The notes beneath the pieces are model-generated. The model was not told where the DNA came from. It did not search any database and was given only the letters and a program-made list of their open reading frames with translations. A stretch of 32,225 nucleotides of DNA from contig JABXIW010000160.1 in assembly GCA_013372875.1 (NCBI GenBank), positions 1 to 32,225 of the forward strand. Direction: 5' to 3'. Shown here in pieces: positions 1-7,661 of the stretch; position 1 is the first letter of the stretch, and every line of letters begins with the position of its first letter. Position numbers and translations under genes: made by a program. Source of the stretch: Gammaproteobacteria bacterium. Its GTDB lineage: Bacteria; Pseudomonadota; Gammaproteobacteria; Enterobacterales; Kangiellaceae.

Positions 1-10
1 CAAATTTGAA

Positions 11-127
11 TGCCCGCAGGGCAGCCCCGAAGGGGTGAGTATCAGGATGATACGAATAGAGTAGGTCACCGATAATTGCATCCTGCATTATCGGCATTCA
101 CCACATCCCTGTGGCTTATCGCCAAGC
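11..127. repeat. Chain of six short hairpins (possible interspersed repeat)
   Basis: Six inverted repeats follow one another with very short loops: TGCCC/GGGCA at 11-23, CCCC/GGGG at 25-35, GTATCA/TGATAC at 39-53, CCGATAA/TTATCGG with inner TGCA/TGCA at 69-94, CCACA/TGTGG at 101-114, and GCTT/AAGC at 114-127. CAGGATG (43-49) is the exact reverse complement of CATCCTG (79-85), so neighbouring hairpins could also pair with each other. No convincing reading frame crosses the element. From memory, similar GC-rich hairpin strings recur between genes of marine gammaproteobacteria; that is recollection, not a search result. It may be the 3' end of an upstream transcript or a dispersed palindromic repeat. 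Confidence 0.6.
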
Positions 128-139
128 GCTTATTTAAAT

Positions 140-171
140 AAAAGGGCTCAGCGCAAGGTGGGCCTTTTTTG
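140..171 (+). terminator. Rho-independent terminator of the gene left of the window
   Basis: An 11-pair stem containing two G-U pairs (140-150 with 159-169), an 8-base loop and a T-run (165-170) form an intrinsic terminator. It would end a plus-strand transcript entering from left of the window. Confidence 0.6.
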
Positions 172-175
172 TTTA

Positions 176-204
176 CTGCATATCATTATTAGATCCTCTA
201 TAAT
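176..204 (+). promoter_or_regulatory. Possible promoter of the M61 peptidase gene
   Basis: A perfect -10 hexamer TATAAT lies at 199-204, 29 bases before the ATG at 234. The best-spaced -35 (CTGCAT, 176-181, 17-base spacer) is poor. The position between a terminator and the gene start supports a promoter; the -35 does not. Confidence 0.4.
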
Positions 205-233
205 TATTAAAAATAAAAATAGCTTTCTATCAG

Positions 234-2069
234 ATGAATCATTATCAGCTCAAAGCCGTTAACCCTAAAGCGCACTTATTTGAAATTAAATTAACCATTG
301 ATAAGCCAGATCTAGAGGGGCAGATTTGCTACTTACCCAATTGGATCCCTGGTAGTTATATGATCCGGGATTTCGCTAAGAATATTCTATGGATCAAAGC
401 TGAATCTAAAGGTAAAGAAGTTGGCGTAAAACAACTAGATAAGTCTTGCTGGCAGTTTGCGCCTTGTGAGGCTGAGTTAAAAATCACTTATCAAGTGTAT
501 GCTTGGGATTTATCTGTGCGTGGTGCTCATTTAGATCAAACCCATGGTTTTTTTAATGGTACTAGTGTCTTTCTAGCGGTCAAAGGGCAAGAAACGAAAC
601 AGCATCAAGTTGAGATTATCAGACCGAGTGGGGAAACTTTTAAGGATTGGCGTGTTGCCACTGGCTTGACACCTGTGGCAGAGACTCAAGAGTTTGATTT
701 CGGATTATATGAAGCAAAAGATTATGATGAATTGATTGATTGTCCAGTTGAATTGGCGGACTTTACCCTAATTAGTTTTGATGCCTGTGGCATTCCGCAT
801 CATATGGCGTTAACGGGGCGATTTGATAAGTTGGATGAGAAGCGTCTAATCGATGACTTGCGCAAAATTTGTGAACATCAACTGGCATTTTTCGATAAGC
901 CTTATCCAATGCAGCGTTATATTTTTATGACTTATGTGTTGGGTGATGGTTTTGGTGGTTTAGAGCATCGAAACTCCACTGCCTTGCACTGTAGCCGTGA
1001 AGATTTGCCTTTAACTACAGACGATTCAAATTCGGTAAAAGAAAACTACCAAAAGTTTTTAGATCTCTGCTCGCACGAATACTTCCACACTTGGAATGTG
1101 AAGAAAATCAAGCCAGCAACATTTTTACCTTATGATACTCAGCAAGAGTCTTACACTGAATTGTTATGGGCTTTTGAGGGGATCACTTCCTATTACGACA
1201 GTTTGGCGTGCGTTCAATCAGGCGTGATCAGCACGGAGAATTATTTAACGGCACTTGCTAAAACCATCACTTCGGTACGCCGCGCTAAGGGGCGTCTAGT
1301 ACAGACTGTTACCGATTCGAGCTTTAACGCTTGGACCAAATATTATAAGCAAGATGAAAACGCGCCTAACTCTGTTATCAGCTACTACACCAAAGGTGCT
1401 TTAATCGCTTTTTGTTTAGATTTTATGATTCGCGATAAAACTGATGATAAAAAATCGTTAAAAGATGTGATGCAATACTTATGGCAAGAGTTTGGCGCCA
1501 AAAGCATTGGTGTTGAAAATGATACTATCCAAAACCATGTGCTGGAGATTTGTGGCGACGCTGCAACAGAAGAGTTAAAAGCATTCTTTGATAAAGCCTT
1601 ATATACTACTGAAGAACTTGATTTAGACACTCCGCTAAAGGCTTTAGGATTGGATTTGAACTATCAAGCTCGTAAAACGAGTAGCGATAGAGGCGGCTTT
1701 GTCGAGAAGTTTAATCCTGAGCCAGCAAAAGTTGGCCTTGGCGTTGAATATCAATCTATGGCGACTGGTATTAAAGTCAAAAATGTCTATTTGGATAGTC
1801 CTGCTAGTAAAGCAGGCATATCTGCCGGCGATCATTTAATCAGTATGAATGGTTATAAAATCATGGCATCCAGTTTTGAAAAGCGATTGGCCGAATTAGA
1901 AATTGCTGAAAGCATTGAAGTGATGGGGTTCAGACGCGATGAGCTTATGAAGTTTGATCTTTTATTAGCAGAAGCCGAAGCAGATACTGCCTATTTAAGT
2001 TATAGTGATGAGCTTGGTGATAACAAGCAGAATGATTTATTTAAGAATTGGTTAAAAATAACAGAATGA
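234..2069 (+). CDS. M61 family metallopeptidase with PDZ domain
   Basis: A 611-residue protein of the glycyl-aminopeptidase-like M61 family, zinc peptidases related in fold to M1 aminopeptidases. The zinc motif is HEYFH at residues 281-285 in the context SHEYFHTWNVKKIKP. A downstream glutamate, E315 in WAFEGITSYYDS, is the expected third zinc ligand and also typical of the family. An N-terminal beta-sandwich region (about 1-170) precedes the catalytic domain, and a C-terminal PDZ domain (about 503-590, with SPASKAGISAGDHLISMNG) probably handles substrate binding or regulation. No signal peptide is seen, so a cytoplasmic location is likely. The ATG at 234 fits family N-termini but has no clear ribosome binding site. 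The stop overlaps the xthA start as ATGA, so the two genes are probably co-translated. The family is certain; the substrate is unknown. Confidence 0.9.
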   Translation: MNHYQLKAVNPKAHLFEIKLTIDKPDLEGQICYLPNWIPGSYMIRDFAKNILWIKAESKGKEVGVKQLDKSCWQFAPCEAELKITYQVYAWDLSVRGAHLDQTHGFFNGTSVFLAVKGQETKQHQVEIIRPSGETFKDWRVATGLTPVAETQEFDFGLYEAKDYDELIDCPVELADFTLISFDACGIPHHMALTGRFDKLDEKRLIDDLRKICEHQLAFFDKPYPMQRYIFMTYVLGDGFGGLEHRNSTALHCSREDLPLTTDDSNSVKENYQKFLDLCSHEYFHTWNVKKIKPATFLPYDTQQESYTELLWAFEGITSYYDSLACVQSGVISTENYLTALAKTITSVRRAKGRLVQTVTDSSFNAWTKYYKQDENAPNSVISYYTKGALIAFCLDFMIRDKTDDKKSLKDVMQYLWQEFGAKSIGVENDTIQNHVLEICGDAATEELKAFFDKALYTTEELDLDTPLKALGLDLNYQARKTSSDRGGFVEKFNPEPAKVGLGVEYQSMATGIKVKNVYLDSPASKAGISAGDHLISMNGYKIMASSFEKRLAELEIAESIEVMGFRRDELMKFDLLLAEAEADTAYLSYSDELGDNKQNDLFKNWLKITE

Positions 2070-2875
2070 AGATAGTAACCTTTAACATCAACAGCGTCAG
2101 AACAAGAGCCCATCAAATTGAAGCACTTGTTGAAAAGCACAATCCAGACATTATTTGTCTGCAGGAAACTAAAGTGCATGACGATATGTTTCCGTTCGAT
2201 CTGTATGAACATTTGGGCTATCACATCGATATTCACGGTGGTAAAGCTCACTATGGTGTAGCAACTTTTAGTAAGCAGAAGCCGATTGCGGTCGAGAAAG
2301 GTTTTCCCAATGACCCAGAAGATGCACAGCGCCGCATGATTATTACCACTTATCAATATGGTGATGAAAAATTAAAAGTGCTTAATGGTTATTTCCCACA
2401 GGGCGAAAATCGCAGCCACCCAACCAAATTTCCCTATAAAGAAAAGTTTTACGCCGATATCATCGATTATTTAAAAGATCATGATTTAAGCACCAGAACC
2501 ATTGTATTGGGTGATATTAATATTTCCCCGACTGATATGGATATTGGTATTGGCGAACCTAACCGTAAGCGTTGGCTCAGAGAGGGTAAGTCGAGTTTCT
2601 TGCCTGAAGAAAGAGAATGGTTGGCGCAAATGATGGATACTGGATTAATCGATACCTATCGAACCATTAATCCCGAAGTTGATGATAAATTCAGCTGGTT
2701 CGATTATCGCAGTAAAGGCTTTGAACGAGAGCCAAAGCGCGGTTTACGAATTGATTCGATTTTTGCCTGCGATTGGCTGAATCAAAGAGTGGTGGCCTCA
2801 GATATCGATTATGAAATACGCGGCATGGAGCGTCCATCGGATCACGCTCCAGTGTGGACTGAGTTTAAACTTTGA
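2066..2875 (+). CDS. xthA: Exodeoxyribonuclease III
   Basis: The major AP endonuclease and 3'-5' double-strand exonuclease of base excision repair. The 269-residue protein matches E. coli XthA (268 aa) from end to end. Visible active-site elements are N7 in FNIN, E34 in LQETKVHDD, the tyrosine of NGYFPQGE, D and N of GDINISPTD, the aspartate of GLRID, and D259-H260 in SDHAPVW. A longer reading from TTG at 2048 exists, but the family begins MKIVTFNIN, so the ATG at 2066 is chosen. It overlaps the M61 stop by four bases (ATGA), which implies translational coupling. A strong terminator follows 24 bases after the stop. Identification is secure. Confidence 0.96.
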   Translation: MKIVTFNINSVRTRAHQIEALVEKHNPDIICLQETKVHDDMFPFDLYEHLGYHIDIHGGKAHYGVATFSKQKPIAVEKGFPNDPEDAQRRMIITTYQYGDEKLKVLNGYFPQGENRSHPTKFPYKEKFYADIIDYLKDHDLSTRTIVLGDINISPTDMDIGIGEPNRKRWLREGKSSFLPEEREWLAQMMDTGLIDTYRTINPEVDDKFSWFDYRSKGFEREPKRGLRIDSIFACDWLNQRVVASDIDYEIRGMERPSDHAPVWTEFKL

Positions 2876-2896
2876 TCTTTTAGGAAAATAACTAAA

Positions 2897-3748
2897 TTAG
2901 GCGCTAGCAATAGCGCCTTTTTTTACCCCTTCAAAAGCCTTCACTTTTAACTCTGAGTCAGGATGCAAGAGCTTTAATTGCTTGACAATATGAGCTGCAA
3001 TTAATTCAACCGTCGAGTCATTTTTCATTAAGTGACAGCGTTGTTTGGGAATGGTCAGTGAGAAGCCGCCTTGCTCGCTGTGATAGGCAAAGTGATAGTA
3101 ATCCACATCATCAATAGATAATTCTTTATCAATATCTTCTTCGGTAGCGATATAAATATCGCGCCACTTTTCTGCCCAAAACTCTTCAAGTTTAGTATTG
3201 CGAACGTTTTGGTCAAAGATTTGAATTTGTGAGCGATGACCATGTGCAATGCGTTGGCAATCGCCTAAGTGTTTTTTTAAGCCATGGGCATAATGATAGT
3301 AAGCGCCTTGAATATTTTCGACGGATAATTCCAATTCGATATTACTGACATTTTCCGGAACCACTTTACGACAAGCATTAAGTAATACCGCTTTGACCGC
3401 ATCCATGCTGACAGAATCAGATTCAAGCAGCACTACCGCTTCTGAAGGTGATTGATGGCGATACCAATGACCATTAGCATCCTGCATTTCAAGTAGTAAA
3501 TTATCTTGCTCGAAAGTCGAATTGAGTTTGCTATATTGGGCTGGAACCACAAGTTTGTGATCCACTGAGCCATCAATGGCAATTTTGATTTGTTTTTTTA
3601 CATCACCAAAATCAAACACCATGCCCTGATCATCAAGCTCACCTTCAAGTAGAATATCTACAATCCAGCTTTCGCCAACAATCCCGCGTTCGGGGTCGAA
3701 ATAAGCAAAATCAATAACGGTTAGTTGATCAACAAACAGGGCGGCCAT
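2897..3748 (-). CDS. Double-length 6-pyruvoyl/6-carboxytetrahydropterin synthase-like protein
   Basis: A 283-residue protein of the PTPS/QueD T-fold family, about twice the length of a single QueD. The N-terminal half has FDFGDVKKQIK and VDHKLVVP, which match the QueD segment that ends in DHK. The later half has DCQRIAHGHRSQIQIF, like the QueD Cys/HGH zinc and active-site region, and a C-terminal TVELIAAHIVKQLK...VKAFEGVKKG like the QueD PTxEN...VxE end. QueD turns dihydroneopterin triphosphate into 6-carboxytetrahydropterin for queuosine synthesis; whether this long version does so is inference. The ATG at 3748 is chosen over an upstream TTG at 3787 because homology starts just after it. The gene stands alone, convergent with xthA, and its last codons contain the xthA terminator. 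FolE, which makes the substrate, is encoded at 14239-14793. Confidence 0.65.
   Translation of the reverse strand: MAALFVDQLTVIDFAYFDPERGIVGESWIVDILLEGELDDQGMVFDFGDVKKQIKIAIDGSVDHKLVVPAQYSKLNSTFEQDNLLLEMQDANGHWYRHQSPSEAVVLLESDSVSMDAVKAVLLNACRKVVPENVSNIELELSVENIQGAYYHYAHGLKKHLGDCQRIAHGHRSQIQIFDQNVRNTKLEEFWAEKWRDIYIATEEDIDKELSIDDVDYYHFAYHSEQGGFSLTIPKQRCHLMKNDSTVELIAAHIVKQLKLLHPDSELKVKAFEGVKKGAIASA
2900..2924 (+). terminator. Terminator of the M61-xthA transcript
   Basis: GGCGCTA (2900-2906), loop GCAA, TAGCGCC (2911-2917), then seven T. It is a perfect 7-bp GC-rich stem with a U-tail on the plus strand only. The hairpin lies inside the last codons of the convergent minus-strand gene that ends at 2897. 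Confidence 0.85.
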
Positions 3749-3770
3749 GATGAAAAGTATCGGCTGGTGA

Positions 3771-3799
3771 TTTAATAATGGCGGCAATTATAGCATAAT
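3771..3799 (+). promoter_or_regulatory. Possible promoter of the kinase-sixA operon
   Basis: TTTAAT (3771-3776), a 17-base spacer and CATAAT (3794-3799) lie upstream of the ATG at 3828. The -10 is a good match and the -35 is weak. The site is in the divergent gap, where a promoter is expected. Confidence 0.3.
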
Positions 3800-3818
3800 C
3801 GCTTTAAAGCAAACGATT

Positions 3819-3847
3819 AATAAATCCATGAATAATAAATCCATGAA
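3819..3847 (+). repeat. Tandem 15-bp duplication covering the start codon
   Basis: The 14-mer AATAAATCCATGAA occurs at 3819-3832 and again at 3834-3847 with a period of 15 bases. It therefore duplicates the start codon and its upstream context in frame, giving two equivalent ATGs (3828 and 3843) for the PfkB-family kinase. Confidence 0.85.
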
Positions 3848-4853
3848 ATCCCAGTACGATGTATTTTCCCTCGGCAATGCGCTGGTGGATATTGAATTAG
3901 AAGTCACGCCTCAAGAGTTAGAGCGGTTGTCCATCGAAAAAGGCGTCATGACCTTGGTGGAATTGGAACGTCACGATTACTTACTCGAAGAATTAGTGGG
4001 TAAAGCTCATCACCGCGCTTCGGGCGGCTCGGCGGCTAACAGTATTTTTGCACTGGCACAGCTGGGCGGTAGAGGTTATCACTGTTGTAAGGTGGCACAA
4101 GACGAGGCGGGGCAGTTTTACGCGTCTGATCTTAATGACGCTGGTGTAGATAACAACATTGCGCAGCTTGAGAATAATAACGGTACAACTGGTAAGTGCT
4201 TGGTCATGGTGACTCCAGATGCCGATAGAACCATGAATACTTATTTGGGGATCAGTAGTGAGCAGCAGCCGCAAGATTTGGATTTAACGGCTTTAGGCAA
4301 TAGCCAATACTTGTATATCGAAGGCTATTTGGTGACTAGTGAGTCCAACCATCAGTCAGCTTTAGCAGCAAAAAAACATGCCGATGAGCAGGGCGTTAAA
4401 GTGGCCTATACCTTATCCGATCCCAACATGGTTCGTTTCTTTAAGCCGCAGATTGAGCAAATTTTAGCTAATGGTGTTGAGTTATTATTTGCTAATGAAG
4501 ATGAAGCGTTAGAGTTTACTCAAAAAGATAGTGTGCTATTGGCACTTAAAGAGCTACAAGCCCATGCTAAGCAAGTTGTCATAACTTTAGGAGCTAAGGG
4601 TGCGGTTTATTTCGATGGCGAACAAACTCACCATATTGAGCCTTTTGAAGTTGAAGCGATAGATACAAATGGCGCTGGCGATATGTTTGCTGGAGCTTTC
4701 TTGTATGGCTTAACACAGGGGTATAGCGCCCAAAAATGTGGTCAATTGGCCAGCTTTGCCTCTTCATTTTTAGTGACTCAGTTTGGCCCTCGTTTAAAAG
4801 GTGAAGCGGTGAAAGTGATCCAAAATTTCAATCAAAAGTTACAAAACCCATAA
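3828..4853 (+). CDS. PfkB family sugar/nucleoside kinase, probably adenosine kinase
   Basis: A 341-residue ribokinase-fold enzyme that would transfer the ATP gamma-phosphate to a sugar or nucleoside hydroxyl. GNALVDIE at the N-terminus and GGSAANS form substrate-side motifs. DTNGAGDMFAGAFLYGL near residues 280-296 is the PfkB signature with the catalytic aspartate and anion hole. The spacing GNALVDIE...GGSAANS resembles bacterial proteins annotated as adenosine kinase; the substrate is not proved by sequence. Two in-frame ATGs five codons apart (3828, 3843) arise from a 15-bp duplication, and homology begins after the second one. sixA starts 10 bases downstream, so the two are probably cotranscribed. 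Confidence 0.85.
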   Translation: MNNKSMKSQYDVFSLGNALVDIELEVTPQELERLSIEKGVMTLVELERHDYLLEELVGKAHHRASGGSAANSIFALAQLGGRGYHCCKVAQDEAGQFYASDLNDAGVDNNIAQLENNNGTTGKCLVMVTPDADRTMNTYLGISSEQQPQDLDLTALGNSQYLYIEGYLVTSESNHQSALAAKKHADEQGVKVAYTLSDPNMVRFFKPQIEQILANGVELLFANEDEALEFTQKDSVLLALKELQAHAKQVVITLGAKGAVYFDGEQTHHIEPFEVEAIDTNGAGDMFAGAFLYGLTQGYSAQKCGQLASFASSFLVTQFGPRLKGEAVKVIQNFNQKLQNP

Positions 4854-4863
4854 GAGATTAAAA

Positions 4864-5307
4864 TTGATAATTCGTATTATGCGACATGGCGATGCACCCC
4901 TAATCGATGGGGAGCGTCAGCTTTCAGAAAATGGCAAAAAGGAAGTTCGAGCTATGGCGAAATGGCTCGCAGGCCAATCCGAACCTGATATCGTTTTGGT
5001 CAGTCCGATTTTACGCGCCCAACAAACCGCTCAACAGTTAGAGCCTTTTTTAACTCATCATTACCGCCGTGCTGACGAAGAGTTGCTCAAACCAGAAGCC
5101 GATGCGCAAATCGCCACTGCCTATTTCGAAGCGTTATCAGCTAATAATTTACTGCTTATTAGTCATATGCCATTGGTAGTTAATTTGTTAGAAGCCTGGC
5201 TACCTGGCCAGGGTCGTTACTTTCCAACGGCAACTATTGCCGAGCTTGAAATCAAGGGTTCTGAGGCTAAGCTCAAGCAATTTATCAGTCCCGACGATCT
5301 GACCTAA
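4864..5307 (+). CDS. sixA: Phosphohistidine phosphatase SixA
   Basis: A 147-residue histidine phosphatase of the SixA branch. The RHG motif (IMRHGDA, residues 5-11) has H8 as the catalytic phospho-acceptor. VSPILRAQQTA and ISHMPLV supply the second arginine and the second catalytic histidine. In E. coli SixA removes phosphate from histidine phosphotransfer domains such as those of ArcB and the nitrogen PTS. The start is TTG at 4864: family proteins begin two to four residues before IMRHG and no ATG fits. AGAGA lies about seven bases upstream as a weak ribosome binding site. It follows the PfkB-family kinase by 10 bases. Confidence 0.9.
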   Translation: MIIRIMRHGDAPLIDGERQLSENGKKEVRAMAKWLAGQSEPDIVLVSPILRAQQTAQQLEPFLTHHYRRADEELLKPEADAQIATAYFEALSANNLLLISHMPLVVNLLEAWLPGQGRYFPTATIAELEIKGSEAKLKQFISPDDLT

Positions 5308-5387
5308 CCAATATAAGTCGATTGAAAGAAAGCAAAACTGGTAATTTCTTACTTTTATAGCTAGCATAAGCGCCTTGTTAAGGTTTT

Positions 5388-6167
5388 ATGAAACTTATGT
5401 CACAGCAACCAACTCTGAACCCTTCTGCTAACCGCTTTAAAATTTGGTGGATTATCATCTATTCTTTGGCAAATACCTTGAAATATAGCCTTAAAACCAT
5501 GTTTATTGGCTTATTGGTAAACCGTAAAGATAAGTTGGCTGCGCGTGAAAAAGTTAATCAAATTATTTATGACTGGGCTTCACGCCTAGTTAACAAGGCT
5601 CAAATTGATTGGCGTGTCGATGGTGAGCTTGAAGTGCAAATCCCTGAAGAACGCTCGGTTATTTTGATGTGCAATCATGCAAGTGCTTATGATATTCCAT
5701 TAGCTTATACCGCTTTGCCGGGCGCTATTCGTATGATCGCGAAAAAAGAGTTGTTTAATATTCCGATCCTCTCGCGAGCCATGCGCACCGCAGAATTTCC
5801 TTCGATTGATAGGCAAAATAGGACGCAAGCGATAAAGGATTTGGAGTTCGCACGTAATAAGATGAAAAGTGGTATTCGGATTTGGATGTTTCCTGAAGGC
5901 ACTCGTTCTGCCGATGGTCAGCTTAGACCTTTGAAAAAGGGTGGTATTCGTTTAGCCATTGATACTAATGCGATTGTGATCCCGATTGTGATGCAGGATA
6001 TTCAGCACATTCTGCCCAATAAAAAGTGGTTAAAGATGCGCTTGGGACAAAAGGTTAACATTAAAATTGGCCAAGCCATCGATTGTCGCCAATACCAAAT
6101 TGATGATCGACATCAATTGACCGAACTAGTGTATAATCAAATGCAACAACTTCTCGAAAGTCGCTGA
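5388..6167 (+). CDS. 1-acyl-sn-glycerol-3-phosphate acyltransferase (PlsC family)
   Basis: A 259-residue lysophosphatidate acyltransferase-type enzyme that would use acyl-ACP or acyl-CoA to make phosphatidic acid, the phospholipid precursor, at the inner membrane. The catalytic NHASAYD motif (NHx4D, H97 and D102) and the substrate motif FPEGTRS (about 168-174) are both present. A hydrophobic N-terminal segment (about residues 15-45) should anchor it. AAGG lies a few bases before the ATG at 5388; a second ATG at 5397 is possible. An 80-base gap separates it from sixA and 15 bases separate it from prmB. A paralogue with another lysophospholipid substrate cannot be excluded. Confidence 0.88.
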   Translation: MKLMSQQPTLNPSANRFKIWWIIIYSLANTLKYSLKTMFIGLLVNRKDKLAAREKVNQIIYDWASRLVNKAQIDWRVDGELEVQIPEERSVILMCNHASAYDIPLAYTALPGAIRMIAKKELFNIPILSRAMRTAEFPSIDRQNRTQAIKDLEFARNKMKSGIRIWMFPEGTRSADGQLRPLKKGGIRLAIDTNAIVIPIVMQDIQHILPNKKWLKMRLGQKVNIKIGQAIDCRQYQIDDRHQLTELVYNQMQQLLESR

Positions 6168-6182
6168 TGACTGGGTGTATCC

Positions 6183-7088
6183 ATGGAAAAGTATCAACAG
6201 GCTGAAAAATCTCTTAAAACCATTACCGATTTTGTGCGTTTTGCCGCCTCCGAATTTGAGCGTGCAAGCCTTTACTACGGTCATGGTACTGATAACGCTT
6301 GGGACGAGGCTGTAGCCTTGGTTTTGCAAATGCTGGAATTGCCAAGCGATTATCCTGTAGTGATGTTTGAGGCGCGATTAATCAAGGAAGAAAAAGCTCA
6401 TATTATTAGCGCTATACGTAGTCGCATTGAAGAACGTAAGCCATTGGCTTATATCACCAATAAAGGTTATTTTGCTGGCATAGAATTTTTTGTGGATGAG
6501 CGAGTGCTAGTGCCGCGTTCACCCATTGCTGAGTTGGTCGAAAACCAATTTAATCCGTGGCTGATTTCCGATGAGCCGCGAATTTTGGATTTGTGCTGTG
6601 GTAGTGGCTGCATTGGTATTGCTTGTGCCGCCTATTTACCCGATTCGGAAGTATTGGTTTCGGATATTTCAACCGAAGCCCTGCAGGTTGCTGAAATGAA
6701 TATCGACCAAGCGGGCTTATACCCTCGAGTACAGGCGGTTGAATCTGATCTGTTTTCCGCGATGCGTGATATGAAGTTCGACTTGATTGTTTCTAATCCA
6801 CCTTATGTGGACGCCGAAGATTTAGCCGATATGCCTGCTGAGTTTTTCCACGAGCCGGAAATTGGTTTAGGCTCTGGTAACGACGGTTTGGATTTGACTA
6901 AAAAAATTCTTGCTCAGGCTAGTGACTTTTTAACCGAACACGGAGTTTTAATTGTGGAAGTCGGTAATAGTTGGGTAGCGCTGCAAGAAGCCTATCCGGA
7001 AGTTCCATTTACTTGGCTTGAGTTTGAGCGCGGTGGTGATGGTGTTTTCTTACTGACCAAGCAGCAACTCGAAGAGCATTTTAGCTGA
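6183..7088 (+). CDS. prmB: Ribosomal protein uL3 N5-glutamine methyltransferase PrmB
   Basis: A SAM-dependent class I methyltransferase of the HemK/PrmB family, 301 residues (E. coli PrmB about 310). SAM motif I is LDLCCGSGCIGIA near residue 135. The substrate-glutamine motif NPPY is at 205-208 and continues VDAEDLADMPAEFFHEPEIGL; this DMP...EFxHEP pattern is PrmB-type and distinguishes it from PrmC. The predicted role is methylation of a glutamine in ribosomal protein L3, which assists 50S assembly. The ATG at 6183 lies 15 bases after the acyltransferase stop and epmC follows closely, so it is within an operon. In E. coli sixA, prmB and epmC lie in one chromosomal neighbourhood, which supports the assignment. 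Confidence 0.93.
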   Translation: MEKYQQAEKSLKTITDFVRFAASEFERASLYYGHGTDNAWDEAVALVLQMLELPSDYPVVMFEARLIKEEKAHIISAIRSRIEERKPLAYITNKGYFAGIEFFVDERVLVPRSPIAELVENQFNPWLISDEPRILDLCCGSGCIGIACAAYLPDSEVLVSDISTEALQVAEMNIDQAGLYPRVQAVESDLFSAMRDMKFDLIVSNPPYVDAEDLADMPAEFFHEPEIGLGSGNDGLDLTKKILAQASDFLTEHGVLIVEVGNSWVALQEAYPEVPFTWLEFERGGDGVFLLTKQQLEEHFS

Positions 7089-7115
7089 TATTTGTTAGCT
7101 AGATCTTGTTATTGT

Positions 7116-7661
7116 ATGACCATGCTCGAACCTTGTGTTTATCAGTTCTCAACAGTGTTTAATGCAGAGTTTCAAACTTTAAACACTCAGTTAGCTCCTG
7201 GTGCCAATGAGCCTTTCTATCAAGCACCAAAAGCACAAGCGCCTGCAATTATTTTTTCCAATCAAGATTTTTTTTCCAGCGCTTTGCATGAAGTAGCCCA
7301 CTGGTGTATTGCCGGTGAACAGCGTCGTCAGCTTGATGATTATGGCTACTGGTATGCACCTGACGGACGCAGCAATGAGCAGCAAACCGAGTTTTTTAAA
7401 GTTGAAGTAAAGCCTCAAGCGTTAGAATGGGCGTTTCATTTAGCTGCAAATCTGTCTTTCCAATTTAGTTTAGATAATTTAAATTCTGAAGTATGTGAAA
7501 AAGAAACTGATGCGTTCAAACAAACGGTTTATGCTCAGTTGCAACGATATTTCGTCAATGGTTTTCCTGAAAGAGCATTGCAAGTTATTCAAATGTTAGC
7601 CAGTCAATATAACTCCCATCAACCGATCCTTTTACCTCCAAAGTTAACTAATGACAACTAA
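7116..7661 (+). CDS. epmC: Elongation factor P hydroxylase EpmC
   Basis: A 181-residue protein close in length and sequence to E. coli EpmC/YfcM (182 aa). EpmC hydroxylates the beta-lysyl-lysine side chain that EpmA and EpmB install on EF-P, the factor that relieves ribosome stalling at polyproline. The metal-binding HEVAHWCIAGEQRR motif starts at residue 58 (H58, E59, H62). The conserved DYGYWYAPDGR and VEVKPQALEW blocks follow. An upstream TTG (7092) would add eight residues without homology; the ATG at 7116 gives the family length, and ATG at 7122 is an alternative. The 3' end overlaps the next gene by 11 bases. EpmA, EpmB and EF-P must be encoded elsewhere. Confidence 0.92.
   Translation: MTMLEPCVYQFSTVFNAEFQTLNTQLAPGANEPFYQAPKAQAPAIIFSNQDFFSSALHEVAHWCIAGEQRRQLDDYGYWYAPDGRSNEQQTEFFKVEVKPQALEWAFHLAANLSFQFSLDNLNSEVCEKETDAFKQTVYAQLQRYFVNGFPERALQVIQMLASQYNSHQPILLPPKLTNDN

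Noticed and set aside
1..130. Protein-coding gene end or tRNA in the left edge
   Set aside because: No frame gives a recognisable protein and the hairpins do not form a cloverleaf with an anticodon and T-loop.
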